A model generated the notes under the pieces. The model did not search any database and had not been told where the DNA came from. It saw only the letters and a program-made list of their open reading frames with translations. Both the position numbers and the translations under genes were made by a program. Of a DNA stretch of 64,000 nucleotides, positions 34,726 to 43,293 are shown in pieces. The first letter of the stretch is position 1; the number at the start of each line of letters is the position of its first letter. Source of the stretch: PWQG01 sp050486205 (lineage in GTDB: Bacteria; Pseudomonadota; Gammaproteobacteria; Pseudomonadales; Pseudohongiellaceae); assembly GCA_050486205.1 (NCBI GenBank), contig JBJHCW010000002.1, forward strand, positions 392,681 to 456,680. The letters are read 5' to 3'.

Positions 34726-35724
34726 ATGTCCAGTTACCAACGTATTGTACTCGCCGCACGCCCCGGCGGCGCGCCCGTCAAACCCGAACATTTCCGTCTT
34801 GAGAGCGTGCCCGTGCCGGAGATTTCCGAGGGTCAGCTGCTGGTGCGCAATCACTATCTTTCGCTGGACCCGTATATGCGTATGCGAATGGAAGACGCCA
34901 AAAGTTATGCCGAGCCACAGGCACTGGGCGACACCATGATTGGCGGCACCGTGGGCGAGGTGGTGGCTTCAAAACACCCTGACTTTGCCGTTGGTGACAG
35001 GGTGGCCGGCATGTTTGGCTGGTCTGAAATGGGGGTCTCGGACGGCACACTGCTGCGCAAGCTGGATACCAGCCACATCCCGCTGTCGGCCTATCTGGGT
35101 TCAGTGGGCATGCCCGGCATGACTGCCTGGTATGGTCTGACCCAGATCATCAAGCCCAAGGCCGGCGAAACCGTGGTGGTTTCCGCGGCCAGTGGCGCAG
35201 TTGGCAGCGTAGTGGGTCAACTGGCCAAAAACCTGGGTTGCCGCGCCGTGGGCATTGCCGGCGGCACGGACAAGTGCGCCTATGTGGTGAACGAGCTGGG
35301 CTTTGACGCCTGTATTGATTACAAGGCCGGCAATCTGGCGCAGGACATCAGCGCCGCCACCCCGGACGGCATCGACGGCATCTTCGAAAACGTCGGCGGT
35401 GAGATCTTCGACACCTGCCTGGCGCGAATGAACCCCTTCGGCAGGATTGCCCTGTGTGGCCTGATCGCCGGCTACGATGGTCAGGACCTGAGCCTGAAGA
35501 ATGTACGTCAGTTTCTGACCATGCGTCTGAGTATGCGCGGCTTCATTATTGCCGAGCATATGGAGCTTTGGCCACAAGGCCTGAAACATCTGGGTGGCCT
35601 GGTGGCCACCGGAAAGCTGAAGTACCGCGAGTCCATCGCCGAAGGGCTGGACAAGGCACCGGAAGCGTTCATCGGCATGTTGAAGGGCAAGAACTTTGGC
35701 AAGCAGTTGGTGAAACTGACCTGA
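34726..35724 (+). CDS. NADP-dependent MDR-family oxidoreductase (CurA/leukotriene B4 dehydrogenase type)
   Basis: A 332-residue zinc-independent medium-chain reductase, typically reducing alpha,beta-unsaturated ketones. Family marks are SLDPYMRMRM near residue 45, GMPGMTAWYGLTQIIKPKAGETVVVSAASGAVGSVVGQ (core: SAASGAVGSVVGQLAK), the NADPH-binding GGTDKCAYV, and FENVGGEIFD. The frame starts at 34654, but ATG 34726 has GGAG six bases before it. It stands alone. Confidence 0.88.
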   Translation: MSSYQRIVLAARPGGAPVKPEHFRLESVPVPEISEGQLLVRNHYLSLDPYMRMRMEDAKSYAEPQALGDTMIGGTVGEVVASKHPDFAVGDRVAGMFGWSEMGVSDGTLLRKLDTSHIPLSAYLGSVGMPGMTAWYGLTQIIKPKAGETVVVSAASGAVGSVVGQLAKNLGCRAVGIAGGTDKCAYVVNELGFDACIDYKAGNLAQDISAATPDGIDGIFENVGGEIFDTCLARMNPFGRIALCGLIAGYDGQDLSLKNVRQFLTMRLSMRGFIIAEHMELWPQGLKHLGGLVATGKLKYRESIAEGLDKAPEAFIGMLKGKNFGKQLVKLT

Positions 35725-36104
35725 TGCCACCCGCATCGGTGGCGGGCCGCACCCAGCGATCAAATACGCAACGAAACAAACACTGCGCATCGGCGGTCAC
35801 TTCAAGTCAAGGCCCCGGTTTTGTCTGTACACGGAAACGCGGTTTCTACCCCGGCTTGTGTTCACCGGCCCACGGTGAACGACAGGGACGTAACAAACAG
35901 ACCCAGGGAGCCTCTGAATAACTCTATTGCCGCTCTGCGGGTGACTGCGCCCGCTGATGCAAGGCGTCATGCGCCGGCAATGGCCGTAGCCCTTGGCAAG
36001 CATGACAACGCAGCAGAAGTGGGCGCAGACGCCGGCCCACAGGGGCTTTCAGCCAGAGCGGTAATAGAGTTATTCAGAGGCTCCCTAATCAAGGGGACAG
36101 TATC
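35725..36104. other. Gene-free stretch with hairpins and a MITE-like element
   Basis: About 380 bases. The first 180 contain two small hairpins (GCCACC-N6-GGTGGC just after the oxidoreductase stop, and GTTCACC-N7-GGTGAAC near 35860), which may act as terminators though they lack U-tracts. The rest is the 182-bp element at 35905-36086. The ribosome binding site AAGGGG of the next gene lies five bases beyond the element. Confidence 0.6.
35905..36086. mobile_element. MITE-like element, 182 bp with 33-bp terminal inverted repeats
   Basis: The left end AGGGAGCCTCTGAATAACTC (35905 onward) and right end form inverted repeats of 33 bases with one mismatch (32/33). The inside is GC-rich and non-coding. 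Ends of this GAGCCTCTGAA type recall insertion-sequence termini, so this is likely a deleted, non-autonomous derivative. No clear target-site duplication. It sits just before a three-gene operon and may carry or disrupt its promoter. Confidence 0.8.
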
Positions 36105-37262
36105 ATGGACAGAGATCCACTCTGCGCTACGTTGCTGTCCGCCCTCTGTTGCCTCGTATTGGCCGCCCCACAGGCCTATGCACACGAGGCATGGCGGATC
36201 AGCGAAATTTTCACCTCTGGCGACGGGGAACTGCAGTACATCACCCTGTTCTCCGACGCGCCCGACCAGAACCAACTGGACGGCATCACCCTCACTACCC
36301 GCAATGCCGGAGGTGAGCTGCATGGCAGCTACACTTACGCCAGCAATCCGGTCGGTTCGACCGCCCAGGCCACACTGTTGATCAGCACTCAGGCACTTGC
36401 CGACCATGCCGGCATTTCCCCGGACTTCATCATTCCTGCCGGTTTTCTGCCCACCGAGGGTGGCAGTGTTGATTTTGCAGGCATTGACACGCTGATATAT
36501 GCAGCCCCTGAACTGCCGAAGAACGGCAACCAGGCACTGAGAGCAGACACCGGTATTGTTAACGCGATGCCGACAAACTTCGCCGGTGAAACCGCCGCCG
36601 TGCAAGCCGAGGTAATGACCCGCTTCGAGGATACCACCGGCCTGCTGCATCTGCCGGTTGTGGCAGTACCGGGCATGGACACCGTCAGTGCCTGGTTGAT
36701 GATGACGCAGGACGATCCCATTGAACTGACGCTATACAGCGCTTACGAGTATCTGCCCTCGGTAAGCGCCGAAGTCACCGGTGCCGCCGTGCTGTCGGAA
36801 AGTGGCATCCTGTATGTGCCGCAGGCGCTGGTGGGTAATGAGATATTCGAGGCCAACCTGACACTACTGGACGATGTGCAGATAGTATTCGGCAATCTTG
36901 AAGTGCTCAGCATCACTCTGCCGACACCGCCTGACCCGGACCCGCCGCAACCCGATCCACCACAGCCCGACCCGCTTGAAGCCAGCATCAACGCCGGTGA
37001 ACAGACGTTTGCCTCGGTCTGCGCGACGTGCCACGGCCCGTCCGGCGCCGGCACAGTCGAGGCACCATCGCTGATCACCAGCAGCCTGCGCACCCTGGGG
37101 CAGCTGCAGCCGTTCATCCAGGCCAACATGCCCTTCGGCAACCCCGGTCAGTGTGTTGACAGCGGCAGCAGCAGTTGTGCCACCGATGCCGCCAACTTCA
37201 TCATCCACCGCATCCAGAGCTCACCGCCGCCGGCGGATATCGATCCAGAGGGGGCGTACTGA
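36105..37262 (+). CDS. Exported protein with C-terminal cytochrome c domain
   Basis: 385 residues. A signal peptide ends at AYA-HEAW. About 250 residues of unrecognised beta-rich sequence follow (ISEIFTSGDGELQYITLFSD..., LIYAAPELPKNGNQALR), then a Pro/Asp-rich linker (PDPDPPQPDPPQPDP) and a class I-type cytochrome c domain with CATCHG and a likely Met ligand (NMPFGNPGQC). It starts an operon with two further envelope genes, two bases apart. Likely function is periplasmic electron transfer coupled to the N-terminal domain; not more can be said. Confidence 0.75.
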   Translation: MDRDPLCATLLSALCCLVLAAPQAYAHEAWRISEIFTSGDGELQYITLFSDAPDQNQLDGITLTTRNAGGELHGSYTYASNPVGSTAQATLLISTQALADHAGISPDFIIPAGFLPTEGGSVDFAGIDTLIYAAPELPKNGNQALRADTGIVNAMPTNFAGETAAVQAEVMTRFEDTTGLLHLPVVAVPGMDTVSAWLMMTQDDPIELTLYSAYEYLPSVSAEVTGAAVLSESGILYVPQALVGNEIFEANLTLLDDVQIVFGNLEVLSITLPTPPDPDPPQPDPPQPDPLEASINAGEQTFASVCATCHGPSGAGTVEAPSLITSSLRTLGQLQPFIQANMPFGNPGQCVDSGSSSCATDAANFIIHRIQSSPPPADIDPEGAY

Positions 37263-37264
37263 CA

Positions 37265-38185
37265 ATGAATGTACCCCAGGGATTGATGATGCTGGCTGTG
37301 CTGCTGTCCGCCTCTACTCACCTGTGCGCCCAGGACACGGTGATGACCCGCGACAAGGTGGACTTTGACAGCCCGGAAGGCTGGGCCATGGCACATGCCA
37401 CGGCGTCCACCATGACCGATGCAGCGCGTCCGCTGCAGAGCATGCCCGAAGGCAACATCCGGCTTTCGATGGCGTTCAACTCAATACCCCATATCAGCGC
37501 TGAGGACACGCGGGTCGGTTTCGGCGGCTTCAAACTGGAAGACCTGAACAAGTCTCCGGTGTTCGGCCGCGCAACGGTCCACGTCGGTCTGCCAGCATCC
37601 TTTGTTGCCTCACTGTCCTGGACCCCGCCAGTGCGCATCAATGGCGCCAAAGCCCGGGACCTGTATGCGCTGACGGTAGAGCGCACGATGTATCAGGGTC
37701 AGATCTGGCAGTTCGGTGCCCGCCTGTATGCACAGACCGGCGCCGTCACGGGCGACATCACCTGCAGCCGTGATGTGGCAGCACATGCACCCGGTTCACC
37801 GGAGAACCCGTTCGGTTGTCAGGCGCCTTCACGGGATATCGCCAGTCTGGACCATCACGGTTTCATGCTGTCCGCATCCCGCGCCATGGCTGACGCCTGG
37901 CAACCATTCGCTGCCCTGGCACTGACCCGCATGACACCGGAAGTGCGTGTGCGGGCACATGTGTTTGAAGTGCATGACCGCTCCGAGGTGTACAGCCGGG
38001 GCACCACCGCCAGCATCACGTTGGGCACAACACACCAGATCAACGCGCAATGGCGCTGGTCCGGGGCCTTGAGGTACACACCGCTGGACGCACGGCGCCC
38101 GGTCGGAACCCGAACCCGGAATGACGACCACTGGGCGGTGCATGGCACAGTGAGTTGGGATGGACCACTGCGCATGGGTGGGTGA
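37265..38185 (+). CDS. Exported protein, possible outer-membrane beta-barrel
   Basis: 306 residues from ATG 37265, two bases after the cytochrome gene stop. A signal peptide (GLMMLAVLLSASTHLCAQ) is followed by amphipathic alternating stretches and aromatic-ended strands (QFGARLYAQTGAV, RWSGALRYTPLD, HWAVHGTVSWDGPLRM), consistent with an outer-membrane barrel or porin-like protein. There are two extra Cys in ITCSRDVAAHAPGSPENPFGC. No known family was recognised. The stop overlaps the next start by one base (TGATG). Confidence 0.65.
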   Translation: MNVPQGLMMLAVLLSASTHLCAQDTVMTRDKVDFDSPEGWAMAHATASTMTDAARPLQSMPEGNIRLSMAFNSIPHISAEDTRVGFGGFKLEDLNKSPVFGRATVHVGLPASFVASLSWTPPVRINGAKARDLYALTVERTMYQGQIWQFGARLYAQTGAVTGDITCSRDVAAHAPGSPENPFGCQAPSRDIASLDHHGFMLSASRAMADAWQPFAALALTRMTPEVRVRAHVFEVHDRSEVYSRGTTASITLGTTHQINAQWRWSGALRYTPLDARRPVGTRTRNDDHWAVHGTVSWDGPLRMGG

Positions 38186-39744
38186 TGTACGCAATGGGTA
38201 TGAACGCTCGTACAGCGCTGTGGATCTGCAGCCTGCTGGTGCTTGCTGGCTGCACAACGCCGCAGTTGCAGACGCCCCGGCCACAAAGTGTGTACGTGGA
38301 CACCGCTTCGGACACAGTGCTGGCCGACTGTGCCCGGCTGTTTCTGGATGTTGAATCGGCGGTTGCGCGCGCCGGCGTGCGGGATGTGCAGGCACAGCGC
38401 ATCAAGGGCTTTCCGTATCTGCGAGTGAACCGGTTTCTGGCCTCTCTGGGCACAGGGCTGTCACAAGCGGAACAGGTACCGTACTGGGCTGACGAACTGC
38501 TTGCACTCGAAAGGGAGGCCAGGGAGCGGGAGGTTAAAAACCTGTTCGGCACACCCGACGCGGTACCGGACACTCTTGCCACCTGGACTGTTGACCCCCT
38601 GACCGAAGCCCTGACCGACTGCGGCCAACAACTGCTGGACGCAGATCTGCGGAACCCGGATAGAATCGTGGCACTGACCGAGCAGGCGATTGTGCCCGAC
38701 AGCTACAGCATGATTGCCCGCACGGCAGGCATCTACCCGGTCTCCTCCTTGTTTGTCAGCCTGGGTGTGAGGCGCCTGCAGGCCAGCATTCATGAACGAT
38801 TCAGCACCAACGGTGAGCCGGCAGCGCGTATCGTCCGTTACCAACCGCCAGCGGCAGGATCATTGTTATCAGTGGCATTGACACCCGAGACAATCGCGAA
38901 AGCACTGGGCCGGGCCCGGAGCCGCAACCCGCTGGGCATTCCCGCGCTGACACCCGCCGAGCAGACACAACTGTTCGAACATTTTGCACCCGTATGGGAA
39001 GTTGGCACTGCCAGCAATGCCGATATTCCCGGCGCCCCCTACTGGTCTACGGACAATGCAATCCGGGTGAATATGGTGACACCGGTTGTATACCACAAGC
39101 TGTCCTATACCCGGCTGGACGGGGCCATTCTGCCCCAACTCAACTACATGATCTGGTTCGCCGAACGCCCCCTGGAAGGCCGATTCGATCTGCTGGGCGG
39201 GCATCTGGACGGCATCACACTGCGCATCACACTGGGTGAAAACGGCAAGCCGGTGATGTATGACGCCATGCACCACTGTGGCTGTTACCACATGTACTTC
39301 CCACCCGAGCACGGCCTGCAGCCTTCAGCGGCAGCATCACAAGTGCCTGAACCGTTGCTCATTCCCACCCATGTGCCCAATGTGAACGGCGGACGGCTGA
39401 CCGTGCTAACCGAACCGGGCAGTCACTATATTACCGATGTGCGGGAATCTGCATGGGATTCAGAGGGGGAACCGGATGCAGATTCTGTCACCTACACCCT
39501 GCGGCACTACAACACACTGCGCTCGCTGCCGTTGCCTGGTGGTGGCCACCGCAGCCTGTTTGCCCAGGACGGACTGGTGACAGGTACCACACGCCGGGAA
39601 CGCTGGATTCTTTGGCCCATGGGTATACTTGAACCGGGGGCCATGCGCCAGTGGGGGCATCACGCCACCGCTTTTGTCGGCCGGCGGCATTTTGATGATG
39701 CTTACCTGTTGCAGACGTACTTCAGTGCCGACACAGCAGACTGA
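38185..39744 (+). CDS. Large predicted lipoprotein
   Basis: 519 residues. The lipobox LLVLAGC follows a short signal sequence (MYAMGMNARTALWICS), so the mature N-terminal Cys should be acylated. The rest is unrecognised. Notable are the Cys/His cluster HHCGCYHMYF around residue 365 and repeated GMFVSLGVRRL-like helical segments. Start ATG 38185 is coupled to the upstream stop; ATG 38194 or 38200 are alternatives. Third gene of the operon, ending one base before the convergent DUF3047 gene. Confidence 0.65.
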   Translation: MYAMGMNARTALWICSLLVLAGCTTPQLQTPRPQSVYVDTASDTVLADCARLFLDVESAVARAGVRDVQAQRIKGFPYLRVNRFLASLGTGLSQAEQVPYWADELLALEREAREREVKNLFGTPDAVPDTLATWTVDPLTEALTDCGQQLLDADLRNPDRIVALTEQAIVPDSYSMIARTAGIYPVSSLFVSLGVRRLQASIHERFSTNGEPAARIVRYQPPAAGSLLSVALTPETIAKALGRARSRNPLGIPALTPAEQTQLFEHFAPVWEVGTASNADIPGAPYWSTDNAIRVNMVTPVVYHKLSYTRLDGAILPQLNYMIWFAERPLEGRFDLLGGHLDGITLRITLGENGKPVMYDAMHHCGCYHMYFPPEHGLQPSAAASQVPEPLLIPTHVPNVNGGRLTVLTEPGSHYITDVRESAWDSEGEPDADSVTYTLRHYNTLRSLPLPGGGHRSLFAQDGLVTGTTRRERWILWPMGILEPGAMRQWGHHATAFVGRRHFDDAYLLQTYFSADTAD

Positions 39745-40392
39745 TCACTCCGGCAGCAACCGGATCTCACCGTACCAGGCCTCGATGGACTGCCCGGTAT
39801 CATCACAGTCGGTCATGATGGCCAGGGCATTGAGTACCGTCAGGTCCCTGCCGTGAATATTACGGAAATCCTCGCGAAGGTCGCGCCGCTCGGTTACCCA
39901 GCCGGTGTCCTGTTCCGCACCGGAGCGCATGGCGAGCATGGCCGCCCGGGACTGGTAGGCGTTGTCCCACTGTGCGCCCTCGTCCATTTCGCTGGCCCAA
40001 ACGTAGTTGATGGCCCGCGTTCGCCAGCGCATGATGTTGTGCCGGTCAACCGCATAGAGCCGCGCCGGATAGTCGTCACCGGCCCGGGTTTGCTCGTCAA
40101 TATCACTGAACGTGCGTTCCACCCGCCATTCCCACTCGATGATCGGCGTCTGCGACAGATCGATGTCCTGTTCAAAGAACAGTCCCGATGCCGATGCTTC
40201 ATCACACACGGCATGCACCGCAGGGCGGCCATCCATTTCAGTGAGTTGGTAGCGGGTCTCCCCCGTAAAGGAATAGGCCTCCCATTCCATTATATCGGCG
40301 GGCGTGAAAATGCGCGCGGCAGCGCTGCCGTAAAGTGGCACAGAAACTGAGACCATTGCAACAAGGCCAGCAAGCAGAGTCGGGCGGGGCAT
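39745..40392 (-). CDS. DUF3047 family exported protein
   Basis: 215 residues. A signal peptide (LLAGLVAMVSVSVPLYGSAAA) precedes a jelly-roll-like domain with the DUF3047 pattern (IIEWEWRVERTFSDIDEQTRAGDDYPARLYAV, in short WEWRV ... GDDYPARLYAV; then NYVWASEM and a final WYGEIRLLPE). ATG 40392 has AGGAGG eight bases upstream; the frame is open to 40500. Function unknown. It is transcribed away from the GGDEF/EAL gene. Confidence 0.8.
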   Translation of the reverse strand: MPRPTLLAGLVAMVSVSVPLYGSAAARIFTPADIMEWEAYSFTGETRYQLTEMDGRPAVHAVCDEASASGLFFEQDIDLSQTPIIEWEWRVERTFSDIDEQTRAGDDYPARLYAVDRHNIMRWRTRAINYVWASEMDEGAQWDNAYQSRAAMLAMRSGAEQDTGWVTERRDLREDFRNIHGRDLTVLNALAIMTDCDDTGQSIEAWYGEIRLLPE

Positions 40393-40619
40393 GGGTCCGG
40401 CCTCCTGAGGTTTTATTCTGGTTCGTCCGGTTATCAGACCGTAAAATTGCCGGAAATATGTCGGCTTCGTACCGCAAGTTGAAAATGTGACCCAGATCAC
40501 ACTTCATGCAGGCTGATCGGGAACTGAAAAATACAGTATCCAGTGGCTGTTCCCTGTAGTACGATCATGTCAACCGTGCAACCAGGTGTTGTCTTCTACC
40601 AGGGTATGTCGAGGCAGAC

Positions 40620-42863
40620 ATGTGTGCTGTATTTTCTGCTTGCTGTTACCAGTTACTCTTGACCCATAAAAAGACACTCAGCCTGCTGATTGCTTTTTTT
40701 CTTGTCGCGCCGGCCATGGCCGAAAACACAGTGACCTTCGGCGGCTCGGCACATTACCCGCCTTTCCACGCCTTTGACGAACAGGGTAACACCATCGGGT
40801 TCGACATCGACATCTTCAACCAGGTGGCCGCACTGTCGGGCTGGCAACCTGTGTTTCGCATGGGTAGCTGGGACACCATACAACTGGCGCTGTCCGTTGG
40901 TGAAGTGGATGTTGCTCCCATGTTTGTGTCAGAAGAGCGTAGCCAGCGTTACCTGTTCTCCGATCCGATAAACGTCGAGCACCATCTGCTGTTCGGCCTC
41001 CCGGACAGTGCTGGCTTCAACGGCATTGAATCACTGTCCGGTTTTCGTGTCGCTGCGGAATCCGGTGCATTTGCAACGCGGGAAATCCAGTCGCAGAATG
41101 ATGAAGTCATCATAATCACTGCTGACAGCGAAGCGGCAGCACTGGATCTGGTGCTTGCTGGCGAGGCTGACTATGCCCTGCTCCCTGCCGTTGTTGGATG
41201 GCACACCATCACAGAAGCCGGACTGGATAATCTGGTGGCCATCAGCCCACCCCTTCTGCCTGCCACATACGCGTTTGCCATCAGCACCGCACGACCCGAA
41301 CTGGTGAGCGACATCAATACCGCCATCAATCAGATGCAGCGCAGCGGCATCCTGGCAGAATTGCGCCAGCAGTGGCTTGCGCCAACGCCGGAAACCAGTA
41401 TCCAGGCGGCACTGCGGACAGCAATATGGGTCGTGCTTCCTCTCGCCTTGTTTGCGGCCCTGGCACTTGTCGGGTGGCTTTGGTCACGCGACAGATTGGA
41501 GAAAGCCAGATCCGTCGCCAGACAGCATGGCGAGCGACTTCGGGAAACGGTGGAAAACACCGCCAGACTGTCCAGCCATGACGCACTGACTGAATTTCCC
41601 AATCGCAGGACATTCATACATCAAATGGCCCGCCGAATCGCGGACGATCGCGACAGTCAGCGCCACTTTGCCGTAGCCATCATCGGTCTGCACAACCTTG
41701 AAACCATCCGGGACGTCATGGATGATGATGCCAGCGAAGAACTGGTGGGGAAATTTGCCAGCGTCATCCGACAGCGTGTGCCCGTTTATACCGGCTATCT
41801 TGGCTCCGGGCAATTTGCATTTCTGCTTGAAGACGTCAGCGATCTGCACGATGCATTTGAACAGGTGCAGAACATCATACCGGCCATCAGCCGGAACATC
41901 ACTGTTGGCGGCATGACAATCAACGCGCAAATCAGCGGCGGCCTGGCTGCCTTCCCTTATCATGCACAGTCCGAAGTGCAATTGATCCAGCAGGCAAAGC
42001 TGGCCATGTCCAATGCCATGAGATCCGGCGCACAGCTGCTGGTATTCTCCGATTCGATGAAACCCCACCCGCAAAAGCTGCAGCTGATGTCAGACCTTGA
42101 AGCGGTATTGGCGCAAGATCAACTGCAGTGGGCACTGCAGCCTCAGTTCTGTATAAATGCGCAGCGCGTAACAGGTTACGAAATGCTTGTCCGCTGGCAT
42201 CATGCGGACTATGGCTGGGTGTCACCTGGCGACTTTGTTGTCTGGGCCGAGCAAATGGGCACTATCCGCGAAATCACGCGTGCGGCAATCCGGCAGGCCT
42301 GCCTGTTGATGGACCAGGTTGGCACAGACGCTGAACCTTTCCATCTTTCTGTCAATCTTTCAGCCAACGACCTGGCCGACAGTCACATGGTGGAGCAGAT
42401 CGTGGAGAGCGCCGCTGCCAATGCCCATAAATTGACGCTTGAAATCACCGAGACCGCATTGATGCGCGATGTAAAAATGGTGCAACGCAATGTTGAGCGA
42501 CTCAAACAGGCGGGCATCAGTCTTTCCCTTGATGATTATGGAACGGGTTATTCGTCACTGGAGTATCTCAAGGCCTTCAGTTTTGATGAAATCAAGATTG
42601 ACCAGATGTTCATAAGCGACATGACACGTATCGACAGGAATCTCAAGTTGACCAAGGCCAGCATTGAGCTTGGCCACAATCTTGGCGCCAGGGTGGTGGC
42701 TGAAGGTGTGGAAGACAGGGAGACCGCTGATATGTTGATCGATATGGGGTGCGATGTTCTCCAGGGTTATTATATCGGCAGGCCGCAAGTGCCAACTGAT
42801 GCTGCTGAATATGTCCGTCGTGCAGGACAATTCCGAATGACGCAGGCAGTAGACAGCCCGTGA
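40620..42863 (+). CDS. Periplasmic-sensor GGDEF-EAL protein with degenerate GGDEF
   Basis: A 747-residue membrane signalling protein. After a signal peptide (residues 1-35) comes a solute-binding-protein-type sensor (about 37-255, YPPFHAFDEQGNTIGFDIDIF), one membrane span (about 270-290) and a GGDEF domain whose active site is replaced by GSGQF at 395-399, so it should not make c-di-GMP. The EAL domain has EML at 521-523, ETALMRD, DDYGTGYSSLEYL, IKIDQMF and AEGVED, keeping the metal-binding residues, so phosphodiesterase activity is likely. ATG 40620 has GAGG nearby. Ligand sensing is inferred from the fold. Confidence 0.88.
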   Translation: MCAVFSACCYQLLLTHKKTLSLLIAFFLVAPAMAENTVTFGGSAHYPPFHAFDEQGNTIGFDIDIFNQVAALSGWQPVFRMGSWDTIQLALSVGEVDVAPMFVSEERSQRYLFSDPINVEHHLLFGLPDSAGFNGIESLSGFRVAAESGAFATREIQSQNDEVIIITADSEAAALDLVLAGEADYALLPAVVGWHTITEAGLDNLVAISPPLLPATYAFAISTARPELVSDINTAINQMQRSGILAELRQQWLAPTPETSIQAALRTAIWVVLPLALFAALALVGWLWSRDRLEKARSVARQHGERLRETVENTARLSSHDALTEFPNRRTFIHQMARRIADDRDSQRHFAVAIIGLHNLETIRDVMDDDASEELVGKFASVIRQRVPVYTGYLGSGQFAFLLEDVSDLHDAFEQVQNIIPAISRNITVGGMTINAQISGGLAAFPYHAQSEVQLIQQAKLAMSNAMRSGAQLLVFSDSMKPHPQKLQLMSDLEAVLAQDQLQWALQPQFCINAQRVTGYEMLVRWHHADYGWVSPGDFVVWAEQMGTIREITRAAIRQACLLMDQVGTDAEPFHLSVNLSANDLADSHMVEQIVESAAANAHKLTLEITETALMRDVKMVQRNVERLKQAGISLSLDDYGTGYSSLEYLKAFSFDEIKIDQMFISDMTRIDRNLKLTKASIELGHNLGARVVAEGVEDRETADMLIDMGCDVLQGYYIGRPQVPTDAAEYVRRAGQFRMTQAVDSP

Positions 42864-42901
42864 GCACCCCCTGCACCGCAAGCGCTGTGAGTTTATCCAG
42901 A

Positions 42902-43160
42902 TCAACCATGGTTTTTTATGTCCTCTTCCCTGACCAGATGTGTATTCCTGCCCACACGTTTAAGATCACGCCAGGCTGTTTCAGTACTCGCCATTTTTAA
43001 CGGTCGGTTAATGTCAAGCATACCTTTCATCAGTTCTTCCGGCCTGCAACGCGTAGGGTGAATTCTCGTGAAAGATTTTGCCAAGATCGGCGCGGGTGTA
43101 GACGTAACGCCCCTCCCGATCCCAGTCGTTCAGCCGATTGATTGCTGTTGCTCTGTCCAT
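42902..43160 (-). pseudogene. Remnant of an AbiEi-like antitoxin gene, frameshifted
   Basis: From ATG 43160 a frame reads RATAINRLNDWDREGRYVYTRADLGKIFHENSP, resembling the N-terminal winged helix of AbiEi-type antitoxins, then ends at 43014. A second frame from about 43045 continues with plausible residues (PEELMKGMLDINRPLK) to 42902. I read this as one gene broken by a frameshift and lacking its toxin partner. It may also be two unrelated short frames. Confidence 0.4.
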
Positions 43161-43293
43161 GGGGTTTCGATGATATTATGTGGACGCTAATACTAACAAT
43201 ACATGCAATTAGTGTCCGCATACTTCATTGCCACACAGAAAAGTCATGATAACCTTCGTTCCAATGCCCCCACGACTGCACGAGGATACGGCA

